Source: Linyphia triangularis
Lineage: Eukaryota; Arthropoda; Arachnida; Araneae; Linyphiidae
Assembly (NCBI GenBank): GCA_963978545.1
Contig: OZ021733.1
Coordinates: forward strand, 71,827,589-71,891,588
Length of the DNA stretch: 64,000 nt
Direction: 5' to 3'
Part shown: piece by piece, positions 1 to 11,685 of the stretch
Layout of the letters: each line of letters begins with the position of its first letter
How positions within the stretch are numbered: the stretch's first letter is position 1
Notes under the pieces: generated by a model
What the model was told of the DNA's origin: nothing
Seen by the model: the letters and a program-made list of their open reading frames with translations, nothing else
The model's database searches: none
Position numbers and translations under genes: made by a program

Positions 1-1440
1 GAAAAAGATGCATGGACTTTTTTTTAAAAATTCCATGACCCTTTGCCTGAATGTATGCAGTAGCACGTTCAGATTTTTTATTTTTTGGACGGGGAGGAGG
101 ATGTTTCAATTCTTTATTTGATTTATATTAAACATATAAATCAAAAACACGTATCACTTTCAGTTAATTACGCTTAATGAAATGTGAAAATTAAAATACA
201 AAAAAAAAATCAAGTACAGGATCTAACCCTTTTTGCTCATTAATGCCTATAGATTTGTTTGCACACCTATAACAGTGCAGTAAAGGGTAAATAAAAACAA
301 ACAAAAAATATGATGGAATCAATTTGAAATATTAAAGAATTTAGGGTTCTAATATATTCTATTGACAAAAAACACAAGTCAAGAAGAAAAACAATCATGT
401 CTGTAAAGGATGCAGTCAGATTTAAGTTTGAGGATTTTTTTTTAACAATAATGCGACGGCGGTCGTGAAGCTATAAGATAACCAAAAATCTAACAGAAAT
501 ACTGTGTAAATAATTGTTCCAAGCACAAGAATGATCTCAGAAGGTAGGAGGAAAAAAGGATAAAAAAAGCAGAATATGAACATGCGGTTGTGGGCAGAGG
601 AGAGGGGATTGCCCAGTTTGGCTCAGCTGCCGGGAGTAGAAAAAGGTCGGAAACTTCGTACTCCCAAATCGGCCAACTATCCAGATATTGAGCGACTTTT
701 ACGAAAAAGCACATGAAAAAAACCTGTATTATTCAACACACCGACATCACGGCATCTATTTCGTGTGACGCGAGCCGGGATAGATGTTCGCACCCGCACG
801 ACGAATGGGAGAAGGGAAACTCAAAATTTTCAAAATTCCCTGATTAAAGAGTAATTTTACGAAATTTCTTAACATTTACCTGAATTCCCGGTTCTGTCGC
901 CACCCTCTTTAAGTTACATTCAAAGTAATTAAATTGCATCAAAATTTAAATTATTTATAAATTTAGCTACAATATTGAAATTCTAATCATTCTGCATCGA
1001 TACGGATTAGATTCTGCATTGCCTACATGGCGAAATCGTTCACCACATCGGCAAAAATCTCGAACATAACGTCTATATAACATCAATACTGATCGCACTT
1101 TCTTCCGGCGTTCACCACAAATTAATTTTTGTTAAGTAGAGTAAACATAGCGAAATAATTTGATATTTCGGAATATAACAGTGTATGTTCTAGTGCCTTG
1201 CACGGCGGAACCTAACAGGCAGGCGAAAATGATCGCGGTAGCCGTCAAAAACAAAATCTCGCGTGAGCGGTTACTATCGTCAGGCTAACAAAATGACGAC
1301 TGTACCCGCGAATACGAACAACTATTTCGTTAGTATTTGCTCTCTCTCCCCTTCCCTTAAAAACAAATCACCGTTTTGAGAAAATTGTTAGTACCTTAGT
1401 GCCGATTTTTTTCGTGCTAATATCGGACATTATCAAATTT
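1..1440. other. Intergenic, no gene recognised
   Basis: AT-rich DNA with short A and T runs and a locally more GC- and CpG-rich patch at about 735-1320. A minus-strand open frame at 490-714 (74 codons) overlaps the edge of this patch, but its translation matches no family I know and I see no convincing splice site that would make it an exon. The GC patch could be a promoter or an old transposon end; nothing decides between them. Confidence 0.4.
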
Positions 1441-1447
1441 CTTAAAA

Positions 1448-1582
1448 AATAGTCGCCTCAGCCCAAAAATAGTTGAAGGTTTTGTGAAAAATAGTCGCTT
1501 TAGGCCCTTTTTTCATTGAAATAGTCGCCATAGTCGCCTGGCCACTAAAATAGTCGCTTTAGTAGCCTTTTTAGTCGCCTGT
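1448..1582 (+). repeat. Interspersed TAGTCGC motif cluster
   Basis: The heptamer TAGTCGC occurs at 1450, 1492, 1522, 1531, 1551 and 1572, six times in about 130 bases and always on the plus strand, usually followed by CT or TT. The spacing is irregular, so this is a degenerate short-motif cluster rather than a clean minisatellite. No function is evident. Confidence 0.6.
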
Positions 1583-1589
1583 GGCAGCC

Positions 1590-2700
1590 CTGCACTTAGA
1601 TATGCAATGGGATATCGTCAATGGGCAATAATTGAATTACACTGGCTAGGTAAGTAACTAATATTTGGAGCTGCAAAACTTGTATTTAATTTAGGTTACG
1701 TTCCCTCTACGTAAAATTGTATGAAATCTTGTTTTACCACTTCCCCTTCTTTTTTATTGTGTGTAACTGGCTATATGTATTTAATCAAATCTTCGTCTAT
1801 GACCCCCCCCCCCCCCGCAAAAAACTCCTGGCTACGCGCTTGGGTAGAACAGAGTTCTCCACTACGAGCCCGAAGAAACTATATGAAGAAGCTTTCAGCA
1901 ACACGGTTTTCATCAAGAATAAATACAGGAATAACTTAACTGCCTCTTATTTGGACATTATATAAAAATTGACTGCAACAAATACTCCGAGAGACATCGA
2001 CTCTATCATAAAATAAACTTAACGCTTTCGACCGCCATCATCTCACAATTGATTCCGACTAAAACGGAGTAATTTGAAAGTACAGTTTAAATACTTTTAT
2101 GGTTAGATCAAGTCGCATTGTTTCGTTGAAACAAAAGATTCACTTCTTTTTTAGACTTTGATTTACTAATAATGAAAACTATTATTATTATTATTTTTTT
2201 TTTTTTTTAATTATTTGGAAAAAAAGAATCAAATATCAATTGTAATTTTATTAAGATAAAAAAAAATTAAATTCCAGATTTCAGAAAAGCTATATATTGT
2301 TAAATCGATAATAATTAAAAATATATATTTTGATGTATCCGGCCCACGGAAATCTCCAACATAAATTATACGGCCCGCCTATAAAAGTTAGTGGCGAACG
2401 CTGTATTACTGTGTATGATCGAGTAACTATTATATATTGTATGTATGATCCTTTAACTATTGTATTTATGTATGCAAATTCTATTTCTGTATACGTATAT
2501 ATATATTTTTTACTCGACCAACCCTGTCGGGCCTTGAGCCTGTTGTTGGTCTTAAAATTTGTATTTGTATTATTCACCATGTAATAAAAACATCACACGC
2601 ATTTTTTGTGTCTAACCCATTTATTCAGATTTTCAACTAGTTACTAAAGGTACACAATTCGTACTTATTCTACTTATTAGGTACTAATTATTCATTTTTC
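1590..2700. other. Intergenic, C-tract beside a possible hAT-like end
   Basis: Non-coding AT-rich DNA. A C-run at about 1802-1816 is followed by a CCTGGCTACGCGCTTG end at about 1826-1841; on the minus strand this reads CAAGCGCGTAGCCAGG and then a G-run, like the hAT-type ends elsewhere in the window. No partner end or TSD was found. Open frames on both strands at 2290-2584 are shadows of each other and match nothing. Confidence 0.35.
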
Positions 2701-2704
2701 CTGT

Positions 2705-3220
2705 TTGTATAAATTCAATTTGAGAAGGAGCAATATTTTTAGTGGAATGGACAAACATCAGAATCATTTTATTATATAATAATGCTTGAAATAAAGAGCG
2801 CACTGAAACACAATAACAACAGTCGGAAAACAGACATCCATTTTTGAAAAATTTACTTTATATTAGACCTAAGTAGTCGAAAAGCAATCTATAATGATTT
2901 TTTTATAGTATTATGACAAAGTATGTTAGTGCAAAACAGTAACTTATTCTGTTAAATTAAAAACGTATTATTTTGAAACAGCGGGATGGTAGGGATTCTT
3001 GGGGGGGAGGGGGAGTCTAATCCTAAAACCATCCCTCTGGTGCGCGCCTGATAACAGTAACTTATTCTGTTTGATTAAAAATGTATTCTTTTGAAACACT
3101 GAGATGGTAGGGATTCTTGGGGGGAGGGGGGTCTAACCCTAAAAACCCTCCCCCTAGTGCGCGCCTGATATAAAATGTCAAAAGTGAGGATCTATACACA
3201 TATAAGGATCTCATCAAAGT
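2705..3220 (+). repeat. Dispersed repeat family A, copy 1
   Basis: This stretch is similar to 38640-39115. Shared landmarks in the same order are an AATTCAATT(T/A)..AGAAGGAG start, a GGACAAACA block, the GCTTGAAATA block, AACA..TTTTGAAAAAT, and a CTAAAAAC..GTGCGCCTG end. Copy 1 also carries an internal tandem duplication (2935-3169). The GC-rich end, preceded by a G-run, resembles a hAT terminus, but the other terminus was not located. Confidence 0.6.
2935..3169 (+). repeat. Tandem duplication of about 118 bp
   Basis: Two adjacent units, 2935-3052 and 3053-3169, both begin AACAGTAACTTATTCTG and end GTGCGCGCCTGAT. Each contains a G-run followed by GTCTAA..CCTAAAA. They differ by scattered substitutions, so the duplication is not recent. 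The unit is the right part of dispersed family A. Confidence 0.85.
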
Positions 3221-3589
3221 TCGGGGCCACGCAACTAGTTTTAAAAAAAATATTATATTATACAATTGCAAAATGAAGTTTTCCACAGCAGGGTCATTCT
3301 AGAAACAATCAAGAAAATTAGTGATTTATAATTTTTTTTAAAAAAAGCAGTTTTAAAATCTGCTTTTATATAAAAAAAATTACAATGAAAATTTACTGCA
3401 TTTTTTTAGCTGAGGGAAAACATTCAAATTAATTCGATTTTGTCCTAAGACTAGAAAATGTCATGTAATGCTAAATATTTTAAATTTTTCTAAAGGAACG
3501 TCTAAGACAGTTTGGTTTCAAACTTACTTACAAAACTTAAAAAGTTTGCTGATATTACTTTCTTTACAGGTTTCATATCTTGAGCAATA

Positions 3590-4265
3590 TTTTACGTCCA
3601 CAGAGAGAGATAATAATATAATCCATAAAAACAAAGTTTTTAATATGCATTGCCAATTTTTATGTGCAATTGCAACTCCTTTACGTTTTATAGAGTTTGA
3701 CCACTAAGAACAAAAGATCCATTCAGAATTATTTACATAACTTCGTTTTTGCCCCGAAAACTTGATTGAATACATTTTCATCCACAATGAGTCTATTTGC
3801 CAAGGTTCAGCCCGACTGGATGACAGAAAGTGGGTTAATTAGCTATCCAAAGATTTTGCCTCGTCATCCTTAATAGGGAAAGGTTTCAGTCATTAAATAT
3901 CATTAAATTGAACGTGTCCCAAAACTTGATAGAAAGCATTATCATCAACAACAAGAATACCAGCAAAGTTTCAGTTCGATCAGACTACGGTAATTAAGAC
4001 TTATTAGTAATCCCAAGCATCAATTGAAGCGTGTTTAAAAGCGGTCTTTTGCATCCTTCAAAATATGAGAGAATACAATCTGATTGACAACGAATCTATC
4101 TATAAAATTTTAGCTCGTTTGGATGACGGGAAATTGTTTTATTCGTATTGCGAGCGTGTGTAAAAGCGGCCTTTTAGTGACAATGACAAGCCCCAAAACT
4201 TGATAGAATGCAATCAACAAGTCAATAAATTTCTTCAGATGGTAATAATATCAGACTGTGATTAA
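3590..4265 (+). repeat. Dispersed repeat family B, copy 1 (with degenerate tandem units)
   Basis: It starts with the family landmark ATAAAAACAAAGTTTTTAAT and the block ATTGCCAATTTTTAT. It then holds about four degenerate repeats of a module that begins near CAAAACTTGAT(A/T)GAAT, continues with an ATCAACAA/GAATCTAT block and ends with a GATGACGG-like block, at about 3758, 3920, 4060 and 4193. Related copies lie at 5520, 20790, 55690 and 58385. No coding potential is recognised. Confidence 0.6.
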
Positions 4266-5519
4266 GAAATTATCAGGTAGCTGTTTTGTTCAAAAACAAA
4301 GAACAAATTATAGGTGAGGCGATTTATACAAGGTCTTGATGAAAGGTAGACAAATAGATTTTAAATTAGTATTAAGTTTACAAAATAAGACAATTCTACC
4401 TTTTTCAAATTTCACAGCATAACTTCAAAAGCAAATTTTCAAAAATGCAGAAAATGGTGCATTTGTCAACACATCCATAGAAGTGATAACTTAATTACAT
4501 TACATTTTACTGCATATATATGTAATAATAATCTCTTTTTAGAATCAACATTAATTTATTTCATCTTTTCAAAGCGCGTAATCCTATTTTTAATTCTTTC
4601 ACCAATTCATTCAATAACTGCCCATGCACAGCTACTTGTATGAAATTTGTCGCATTTTTGATAAGTGTAGTCTCATAATTAGTATTCAGTTTAGCTTGTT
4701 CCTTCATCGACGATTTATAACCTCACACACCCATAGTATTTTAATTTATACTAAGCTCAGTACGATTCTCAAGGTTTAATACAATGGTCCATTCTTTTGA
4801 TATCTCTTGCACGCAAAACTCGTCCGACTTATCACTAATAAAATGTGTTCTAGAGCCTAAAAATGACTGCACTCAGCATTAAACATAACATATATTTATA
4901 ATATTTCTTTGCAGCCATACCACTAACGGCTAATGTGATCTTCAATGAAATATGAACATAGTGTTTATTAATACAAAGGCAAATATCTTAGTTTATTTTC
5001 AAAAATGATTTTAATTATTGAAAGCTGAGGTATTTTTAAAAAAGATTATCTTGAAGCCTTCAATAATGAAGATAACTTTTCTTCAAACTGTAATTCTTTT
5101 TGCAAAAAAAGATAGGATTCATTGGTAGAAAGATTCTTCATTCAATTTTTCAATGAATGAAGAACACCAATCTTTCTTCAAAGCATTCTTTATATTGTTG
5201 AAAAAATTTTGGATGCAGAATTTAAGAAAGATTTGCAAATGCGTTTCTAAACTTTAGGCTAGGTAAATTTGCATTTTGAGCTGCTTCTAATGGTAAGAAT
5301 GTCTTAATTAGAAAAGATTTTGGTATCATAAATCCCAAATTGATAGCTGGTACACAATTGCTCAACCCCAAACATCTGTCTGACTTTTAGAGAGGAACAT
5401 GCACTCACTTCATACATACCTATCAATGTGTTGAGGGACAAATTGTTTCTGTTTTCTTTAAAAATAAAAAAGGCATTGAACAAAAAATTAAAAAAAAAAA
5501 AAAAAAAAAAAATTAACCC
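4266..5519. other. Intergenic, no gene recognised
   Basis: AT-rich non-coding DNA ending in a poly-A run of more than 20 bases at about 5491-5512, directly before family B copy 2. I see no exon, TIR pair or RNA gene in it. Confidence 0.45.
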
Positions 5520-6230
5520 ATAAGTTTTTAATATAAATCTTTTATAAGCATTACAACTACTTGAGCTCAGATCGAGTTTTCATAGTGTTTGACCACTTTT
5601 AGAACAAAAGATCCTTTCCTAACTATTTGCTAACTTCTTTTCCCCTAATAAACTTCATTGAATACGTTGTCATCTACAATGAGTCAACAATCTACAAAAG
5701 CTGATAAGTAAGGCAATAAAAACACATATCTCTTATTTGTTTTGATTAAAAAATTTTTAGCAACAGGAAAGGGTTTCAACAATTGGTTAAAATTATTTCA
5801 CTTATAATGTATGTATATATATATCACTTATAATGTATAAATATATATCACTTACTATGCAACGCAAAATTTAATTTACTGGACTTCACCTCATAATAAA
5901 TTTATGCATTCACATTCAATTATCTTTTATTTATTTTGATTAAAACAATTTTGGTAACAGAAAAAAAGTTTCAACAAGTGATTGGTTAAATGGGATTTAT
6001 TAATATTCCGAAGTGACGACAGAAGCATGTATAAAAGCTACCTTTTAGTGAGAGTAACAGCCTTTAAAATTTGATAGAATAGATTGTCATCAACATCGAA
6101 TCTATTTGCCAAGTTTCAGACCGATTGGATTATAGCAAGTGGGTTAGTTAGGCCTTCGCAGATTTGCTCGCCATCGACATACACAGCCACACATACACAA
6201 AATCAAAGTTAATAAAAAGGATTTAAAAAG
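5520..6230 (+). repeat. Dispersed repeat family B, copy 2
   Basis: It contains the family blocks TTTTTAATATAAATC, GAATACGTTGTCATC, AAGTTTCAGACCGATTGGAT and the end AAAATCAAAGTTAATAAAAAGGATTTAAAA after a CACA-rich stretch. An ATATATCACTTATAATGTAT element is locally duplicated at about 5808-5860. Same orientation as the other four copies. Not coding. Confidence 0.65.
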
Positions 6231-8655
6231 TCAATGCGGGGGAAATGATTAGGATTACAACTTTTAAGTTCATGCAAGGACCTATAATGCTTCTCTTCTT
6301 ACCACTTCCAACTTGACTTGGAGCCATCTTTAATAAAAATAAACAAGCAACTTACAAAAAAGTATCCACTTAACAACTAAGTTGATTATAACTGAAGTTC
6401 AGTTTTCAAAAAGAACCAATCATCCAAATAACCTGAATATACAGAAAGGAGGCAAAAATGATGATGAAGTAAATTGATTTCCTCCTTCGTTTAAATGAAC
6501 CTGTGTCTTCGAATTTCTTAACCCTTGGTTAGTCGACAAATGTCCCCTACAATCAATTTCTCAATAGATGGAAGCAAAGCCTTCTTACAGTATTTAGTTA
6601 TTTAAAAATATTTTTTCATTTTTACTTTTTTCAGTTCAATAACGTTGTGTTTTTAATTAAAATATCCACTTACTTTGATATTTGATCACGAATTTAATGG
6701 TAAAATTTGAATTGCGACTATAATTATAATCCCCATGTATCTTAAAACAATAAAATGAATGTTATTTACACTCATGTTTTGTCTAATTTTATTGTAATTC
6801 AATTTAGATCATTTGGGTTTAAATTTAGGAATAACTTAAAACCAAAAAACAAAGAAACAGAAAAGAAAATAGAACAGCATACAATTAATCTATAATTCAT
6901 CAATTAAATAAAAAACGATCTTGGAATTCATTCCTTCTGTCGCATTCATGAAAAATTGTGTCTTGTAAATATGGAAACAACTTTTTACTATTTGAGAAAA
7001 ATCATAAATTTAAATGTTTCATCTCAACAACTAACGTTATTAATCTAAATCAAAAGTTTACAAACATTTAAACATAAGGGCACTTTTTATAAAATTTTAT
7101 CTGCCATCACCCACTTCTAGTTTAATTTTGTGCATTATTTTTATATTACTTATCAACTTGTCATACCATGTAAAATAAATATTTCGATAAAAATGACTTT
7201 TAAGAGTGCTATGTGTTTGGTATTATAATTTTTACTCCTGTTATTATATAAATGATCTTTTGACAAATTTTAAATTGTTACTTGAACTCGTTAATTCTAT
7301 ATCTATCTCTTAACCCATTAAGAACAGTTGGCAAGAAAACATGTTAATCAACATTTTAGTTTTTATCTTAGCTAATTAATTGTGATTGTAGTTCCATTTA
7401 GGGTTTTTAAAAATTATAAAAAAAATAAAAAAATTCCAAAGAGTATGAAAAATTTAAAATATACCTTAAATGATCTAAATAAATAAGGTAAAAGTTCAAA
7501 ACAATGACTGTTTATCCATTTCAAAGTCGCCTTTATGGGTTAAAATAAATTAGTATTTATTGAATTACAATTACTTTTTAGGTTTCAATAGTTTCATTTT
7601 AATTTAATATTTTTTAACATCTCCAGTCTTGTCAGATAATAAAGTATGATGATAAGTTGCCAATTATCACAGTAACAGAGACCAAAGTAAAAAAAATATA
7701 TATATATCTGTATCTATTCTAGGGCTTTAGTAATTCTACTAATAAAAAATATTTGCATTCAAACTGCTTTTGTAACTGCCAGTGACCCACAGTTCGAGTA
7801 ACTCTGTTTTAAAATGTATCTAGATTTAAATAATAATAATATTTGCAATAATAGTTTGTGTAATTTCATTAAACTAACATTGAAAGAAAAAATCTACTAA
7901 ATTAATTCCTTAAATTTTTAAGAAATACAACATAACACAAAACAATTATTTCCTTAAGAAATCAGCTACTCACAAAATAAATGTACCTGCTATTAAAAGT
8001 TCAAATTTACTTTCATTTATAACTAATAACATGTCCCCATAAATGTACTTTCTTAATATCATATATCATTCTTGTATATCATTCTTTCGCTCTCCTTTCA
8101 ACCCCCCCCCCCCCCTTCTCCCTTTTTTTTGGTTTCGTTTTCTCACATGTTTAAATAAAAAAAATATATATGCATGAAGAGGGATTCATATTTGCTTTAA
8201 AAATATGAGAAAAACAAACTTATCGCCACTGGCAAATATATTCGACGATTTTAAATTAAATAAATCTGACGTGCTTCGTGAATCCATACAAGAGATTATG
8301 GGTTAAAGCCACTCTGAATAAAAATGTTTAAAATCGTGTGGAGATCGATGCAGATCTGTGTAAGATACGAAAAACGTACTTACTTTTTTGGATTTTCCAC
8401 AGGTAAAATTTACTTTAAAAATGATGTATCCTATTTGTTTTTGTTGGAAACGATTTGCCGGTCTGCAACCGTCATAATTTAAAAAAAATTCTATACCTTG
8501 CTTACCAACTCTGTAACTATGCGACAAAACAGAAAATACTACAACAGAACTACAGCACCGACGAGCATCTCAAAACAGAAACGGTTTTTATTGGAAAGGA
8601 ACTTGGCGAGAAAATATTCAGAGCTTTGGCGACATATGCAGAAGGAAATTCCAAC
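6231..8655. other. Intergenic, no gene recognised
   Basis: Long AT-rich stretch with a short AT microsatellite at about 7696-7708 and a C-run at about 8101-8115. Overlapping frames at 8303-8757 on both strands are mutual shadows with no recognisable domain. A minus-strand ATG at 6325-6327 followed 25 bases on by a GTAAG could be a tiny first exon, but nothing supports it further. Confidence 0.4.
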
Positions 8656-8659
8656 AAAC

Positions 8660-8800
8660 CTTAATACGGAAACAAGGAGGAAGGAGGGGGTATGGAGGGG
8701 CCCTGCCCGTTTCGGAATTTGAAGCATCGCTGTCAGGTTTTTCGAGGTTCTGCGCATAACAAAACGCTATGCATTCTGGGATTCATCCTAGCTCTTGTAG
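8660..8800 (+). promoter_or_regulatory. Promoter-like module with ZNF143/Staf-like site
   Basis: A G/purine-rich block (AAGGAGGAAGGAGGGGG, about 8675-8691) is followed by GC-richer DNA. On the minus strand, the site ATCCCAGAATGCATAGCG (8765-8782) matches the known Staf/ZNF143 consensus at all but about two positions. It lies about 110 bases upstream of the THAP start codon at 8892, a typical core-promoter distance. No TATA box is apparent, as is common for such promoters. A diverged inverted copy of the module sits at 10688-10795. The motif match is visible; promoter activity is inference. Confidence 0.45.
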
Positions 8801-8891
8801 CTGTCGCGGACTTTAGAAATATCAACGCAATTCAAGGAGAATAAAGTTTAAAATAAATCTTTTTAGTATTTTAATGTTCGAATAACCAATT

Positions 8892-8959
8892 ATGGCTTGT
8901 GTGGCCTACAAATGTAATAATAGATGTTCCAGAAAATCTGAAAATATTTCATTTCACAG
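8892..8959 (+). CDS. THAP-domain protein, first coding exon (partial)
   Basis: The exon encodes 22 complete residues plus two bases: MACVAYKCNN, then RCSRKSENISFH, then an AG that needs one more base from the next exon. This is the N-terminus of the THAP C2CH zinc finger: a Cys-x4-Cys pair at residues 3 and 8, the conserved Asn-Arg that follows, and the Ser-Phe-His that precedes the usual Arg/Lys-Phe-Pro. THAP1-type proteins have the same spacing from the first Cys to Phe-His. The start is supported by an in-frame TAA at 8883-8885 and the exon end by the donor CAG|GTAAAA. The split codon would give Arg or Ser, and Arg fits the family. THAP proteins bind DNA in the nucleus; some are host regulators and others are P-element-type transposases. 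The rest of the zinc finger (Trp, AVPTIF-like end, second Cys-His) was not found downstream, so this is either a gene with a long first intron or an orphaned exon. Confidence 0.72.
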
Positions 8960-10600
8960 GTAAAAACAATTCTGAAATTAAATTAAAATTAGTTTTATAC
9001 TTTTTGTAGCATGCGGTAATTTCTAAGTTAATATTGTGGTAATATTAGGATTAATGATTACTATTAATGCAGTGTATAAAATTTTTCAATGTCTTGTATG
9101 GATGTTTAATTTATGAATTTAATAAATATTATTGTTTCATTATTATTGATTTCATCTGCACGTGTTAAGTAGGGATAGTGGTTGTTGATATTTCAATCGT
9201 TGGATTTTGTATTATAGTATTCTAATAAGTTAACAAAATCTAAGCAAGCACTTTATAAGGGGCAGAAATAGACAGTCCGTAGTTCCAAAAAACAAAACAA
9301 AAACAAATCTAAGCAATTAGTCTAGATTTGCGTAATTTAGAAATCGAAAGTTATGTTTTTAATTAAATATACTAGTTAGTGGGTTGAGTGAATTATTTCA
9401 GTTATTCCACGTCTCTAAACATAAAATGCTCTTCTGTATTTTATTTTTAAAGATATGGGCTGTAATTGTGTAAATGAAACTTTAACGTAGTATAATAATA
9501 TAAATATTGTGTGGAATTGTTAATGTTTCAAGGTTACTAAAAACTGCTCAGCAGTGATTCAGGTTTATTTAAGTAGCAAAATATGTAAAGATTATGTGTC
9601 TAATTTTCCATACCATTCAAATAGTATTTAGGTAAAATTTTATATTCTGCAAAACTCGCACTGATTATGCCTGATAATGATAACCACAATATATATTATA
9701 TGGTAAATATAAAATATACACTAGTGTGAAATGATTTTTCTCTTATTGCATAGCCTTAAATATATGAATTTAATATTTTTTTCTTATTTTACATTTCACA
9801 TATTTTTCCCCTTTTTTTTACATTACGATTGATACCTAGTTTCAGTGTGTAAAATGTGAGGGACAATAAGGACAAGTAATTGAAAATTGTAATTAGTTAA
9901 ATATTCAGATCAAAGTATATGTTGTAAAATAATAGTTATGCAAATTCAAATTGTACCTTATCATGTAACTCATATATAGAACTAGGTCCTTAAATAATAT
10001 ATTTAGTTTTGGGAAATTATTGTTTCAACATTTTTTCAGCCAATCTAGAAGGAAAGGTATTGTTAAATTTGTATGTCTCTTCTAGCATTCCTTTAAAACC
10101 TTTTTCACATTCATGCCATTTACAAAATGTGTGAATAAAATCAAAAAGGCTGAACATGCTTTCATATATTGTTAAAAATTATTTATTCAAATATTTTTAT
10201 TATGTTTGAATATTATTAACGCATTTTTAATTTTGCTGAACCAAAAACATATTGCTGAATAAAACTTTGTAACATAGTATACATATATTTTTCACACTGC
10301 AATAAACTATTTTTTATATATAAAGTGTTTTTTCTTGTTATCAATACTAAAAAACATGTGGTAAACTAATACATATGTATAAAACTTTTTTTGCTTATAA
10401 CCTAGTTATTTTTTGACAACTAACTCTACTCTTTTCCCTCGCGTTTTACTTTAAAATGTACTTAAGAATCACTTCAACAAATAACCTTAATTATTAAAAT
10501 ATATCTTCAGTAATTTATAAATAATATGCAAATATTTAATTCAGAAAAGTAAATATTTAAATTAAAATATTTAATTTAATTTTCAGATGTATTTAAATTT
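8960..10600. other. Presumed THAP intron or intergenic DNA
   Basis: AT-rich DNA after the THAP donor. Acceptor-like sites exist (for example TTTTTTCAG at about 10039 and TTTTCAG at about 10586), but none is followed in the required phase by Phe-Pro or another THAP continuation. No repeats with clear boundaries were seen. Confidence 0.4.
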
Positions 10601-10687
10601 GCCACTACAATGTTGTAACGAAACTACGATAGCCAGTTTGGCCCATCGGGTTCGTCTGCACTTGGCTATCAGAAAGCGAAACTGCTA

Positions 10688-10795
10688 GGATGTATCCCAG
10701 ATGCATTGCGCAGGCTGCTTCTTTTGTGCGCTACTGCGCATAAACCGGGGCCACTCCTTACCCCCCTCTTTCCTCCTTGTACGGAAAGCGCATGA
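10688..10795 (-). promoter_or_regulatory. Inverted promoter-like module, twin of 8660-8800
   Basis: Read on the minus strand, it has ACAAGGAGGAAAGAGGGGGG, then GCGCA, then AATGCATCTGGGATACATCC and TAGC. These blocks occur in the same order in the module at 8660-8800. On the plus strand, TATCCCAGATGCATTGCG resembles the Staf/ZNF143 consensus with one base missing. No exon is recognised on the minus strand below it. It may be a duplicated promoter or a shared transposon end. Confidence 0.4.
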
Positions 10796-10959
10796 GCATC
10801 AAGTTGCGTGTTCTTTTAATTTTAACAGATATGGTTGGTTGATACAGGACTGTTTACTGGGGGCCCTCAAGTTTTTTGAAAGACGTCCGTCAGAATACAA
10901 AATTTTATCGAAATTTCATTTTTTTTTTTTTTTTTTATAAAAGGCCAAACAATCGAGAA

Positions 10960-11413
10960 AACATATTGAATGACTATTGTCAACGGATTTCGGATATTCA
11001 TCTTTTGCTTAATTTCAAGAAGTGAGATTTGATACTTTAAGTTCAACTATTAAAACAGAATAATTAAATAAGTAAAATTTTTCTCTTTTCGATTAAATTA
11101 CATCCTTATCATATCTCTGAAAGTAAGTGTTTCAACTAGAGTTAGAAAAACATTTTCATTTCAAAATAAAGAATTTGGCTCCGGATTTCACGTTTCTCTA
11201 CTTTTACACTGTGGGTGTTGAAAGTTGGCGTATTTTTATATCTCATCTGGATTAAATCTATACATTTCATTTCATGATGCTTAGATGTATAAATATATAG
11301 AATTAGTTTGTTTATGTTACGCTTTTGGTTTGCCTTAAATCATTTTATAATTTACTTTATGCTTTTGTGAATGGCAACGAGTTGGTAGTCATGTTTTTTT
11401 TTTTTTTTTATTA

Positions 11414-11444
<31 letters not shown>

Positions 11445-11590
11445 ATGACTACTTTTTTTCGAAAAAGACAAGTGATGGTAAAATAAAAGTTGTTTCACTT
11501 TTGATAAATTTGGAGTCAGATTAAAGTTTTAAATAGAAGAGAACGACGGTAAAGTAATTCCGATAGAGTCTCGTAACATTTGTATGACCC
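10960..11590. other. Non-coding DNA upstream of the BEL element, with T and TTA tract
   Basis: AT-rich DNA including a T-run and a (TTA)n microsatellite at about 11395-11446. This is where a 5' long terminal repeat (LTR) of the BEL/Pao element would be expected, but no LTR pair could be matched to the 3' side. Confidence 0.4.
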
Positions 11591-11685
11591 GGACGTGATC
11601 GAGGTACATACCTCTGTTTTTGGAACTGTTCGTCATAGATAAGGTTTTAGAGCAACGAAGACTGGTGTGAAGTTCTTGCTCAAGA

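Noticed and set aside
490..714. Minus-strand 74-codon frame in a GC-richer patch
   Set aside because: No recognisable domain, splice site or promoter; composition alone explains the open frame.
6303..6327. Possible tiny first exon on the minus strand (MAPSQVGS then GTAAG)
   Set aside because: Only eight codons; no upstream promoter or downstream exon to support it.
8303..8757. Overlapping frames on both strands near the THAP promoter
   Set aside because: Mutual shadows; no known domain and no splice context.
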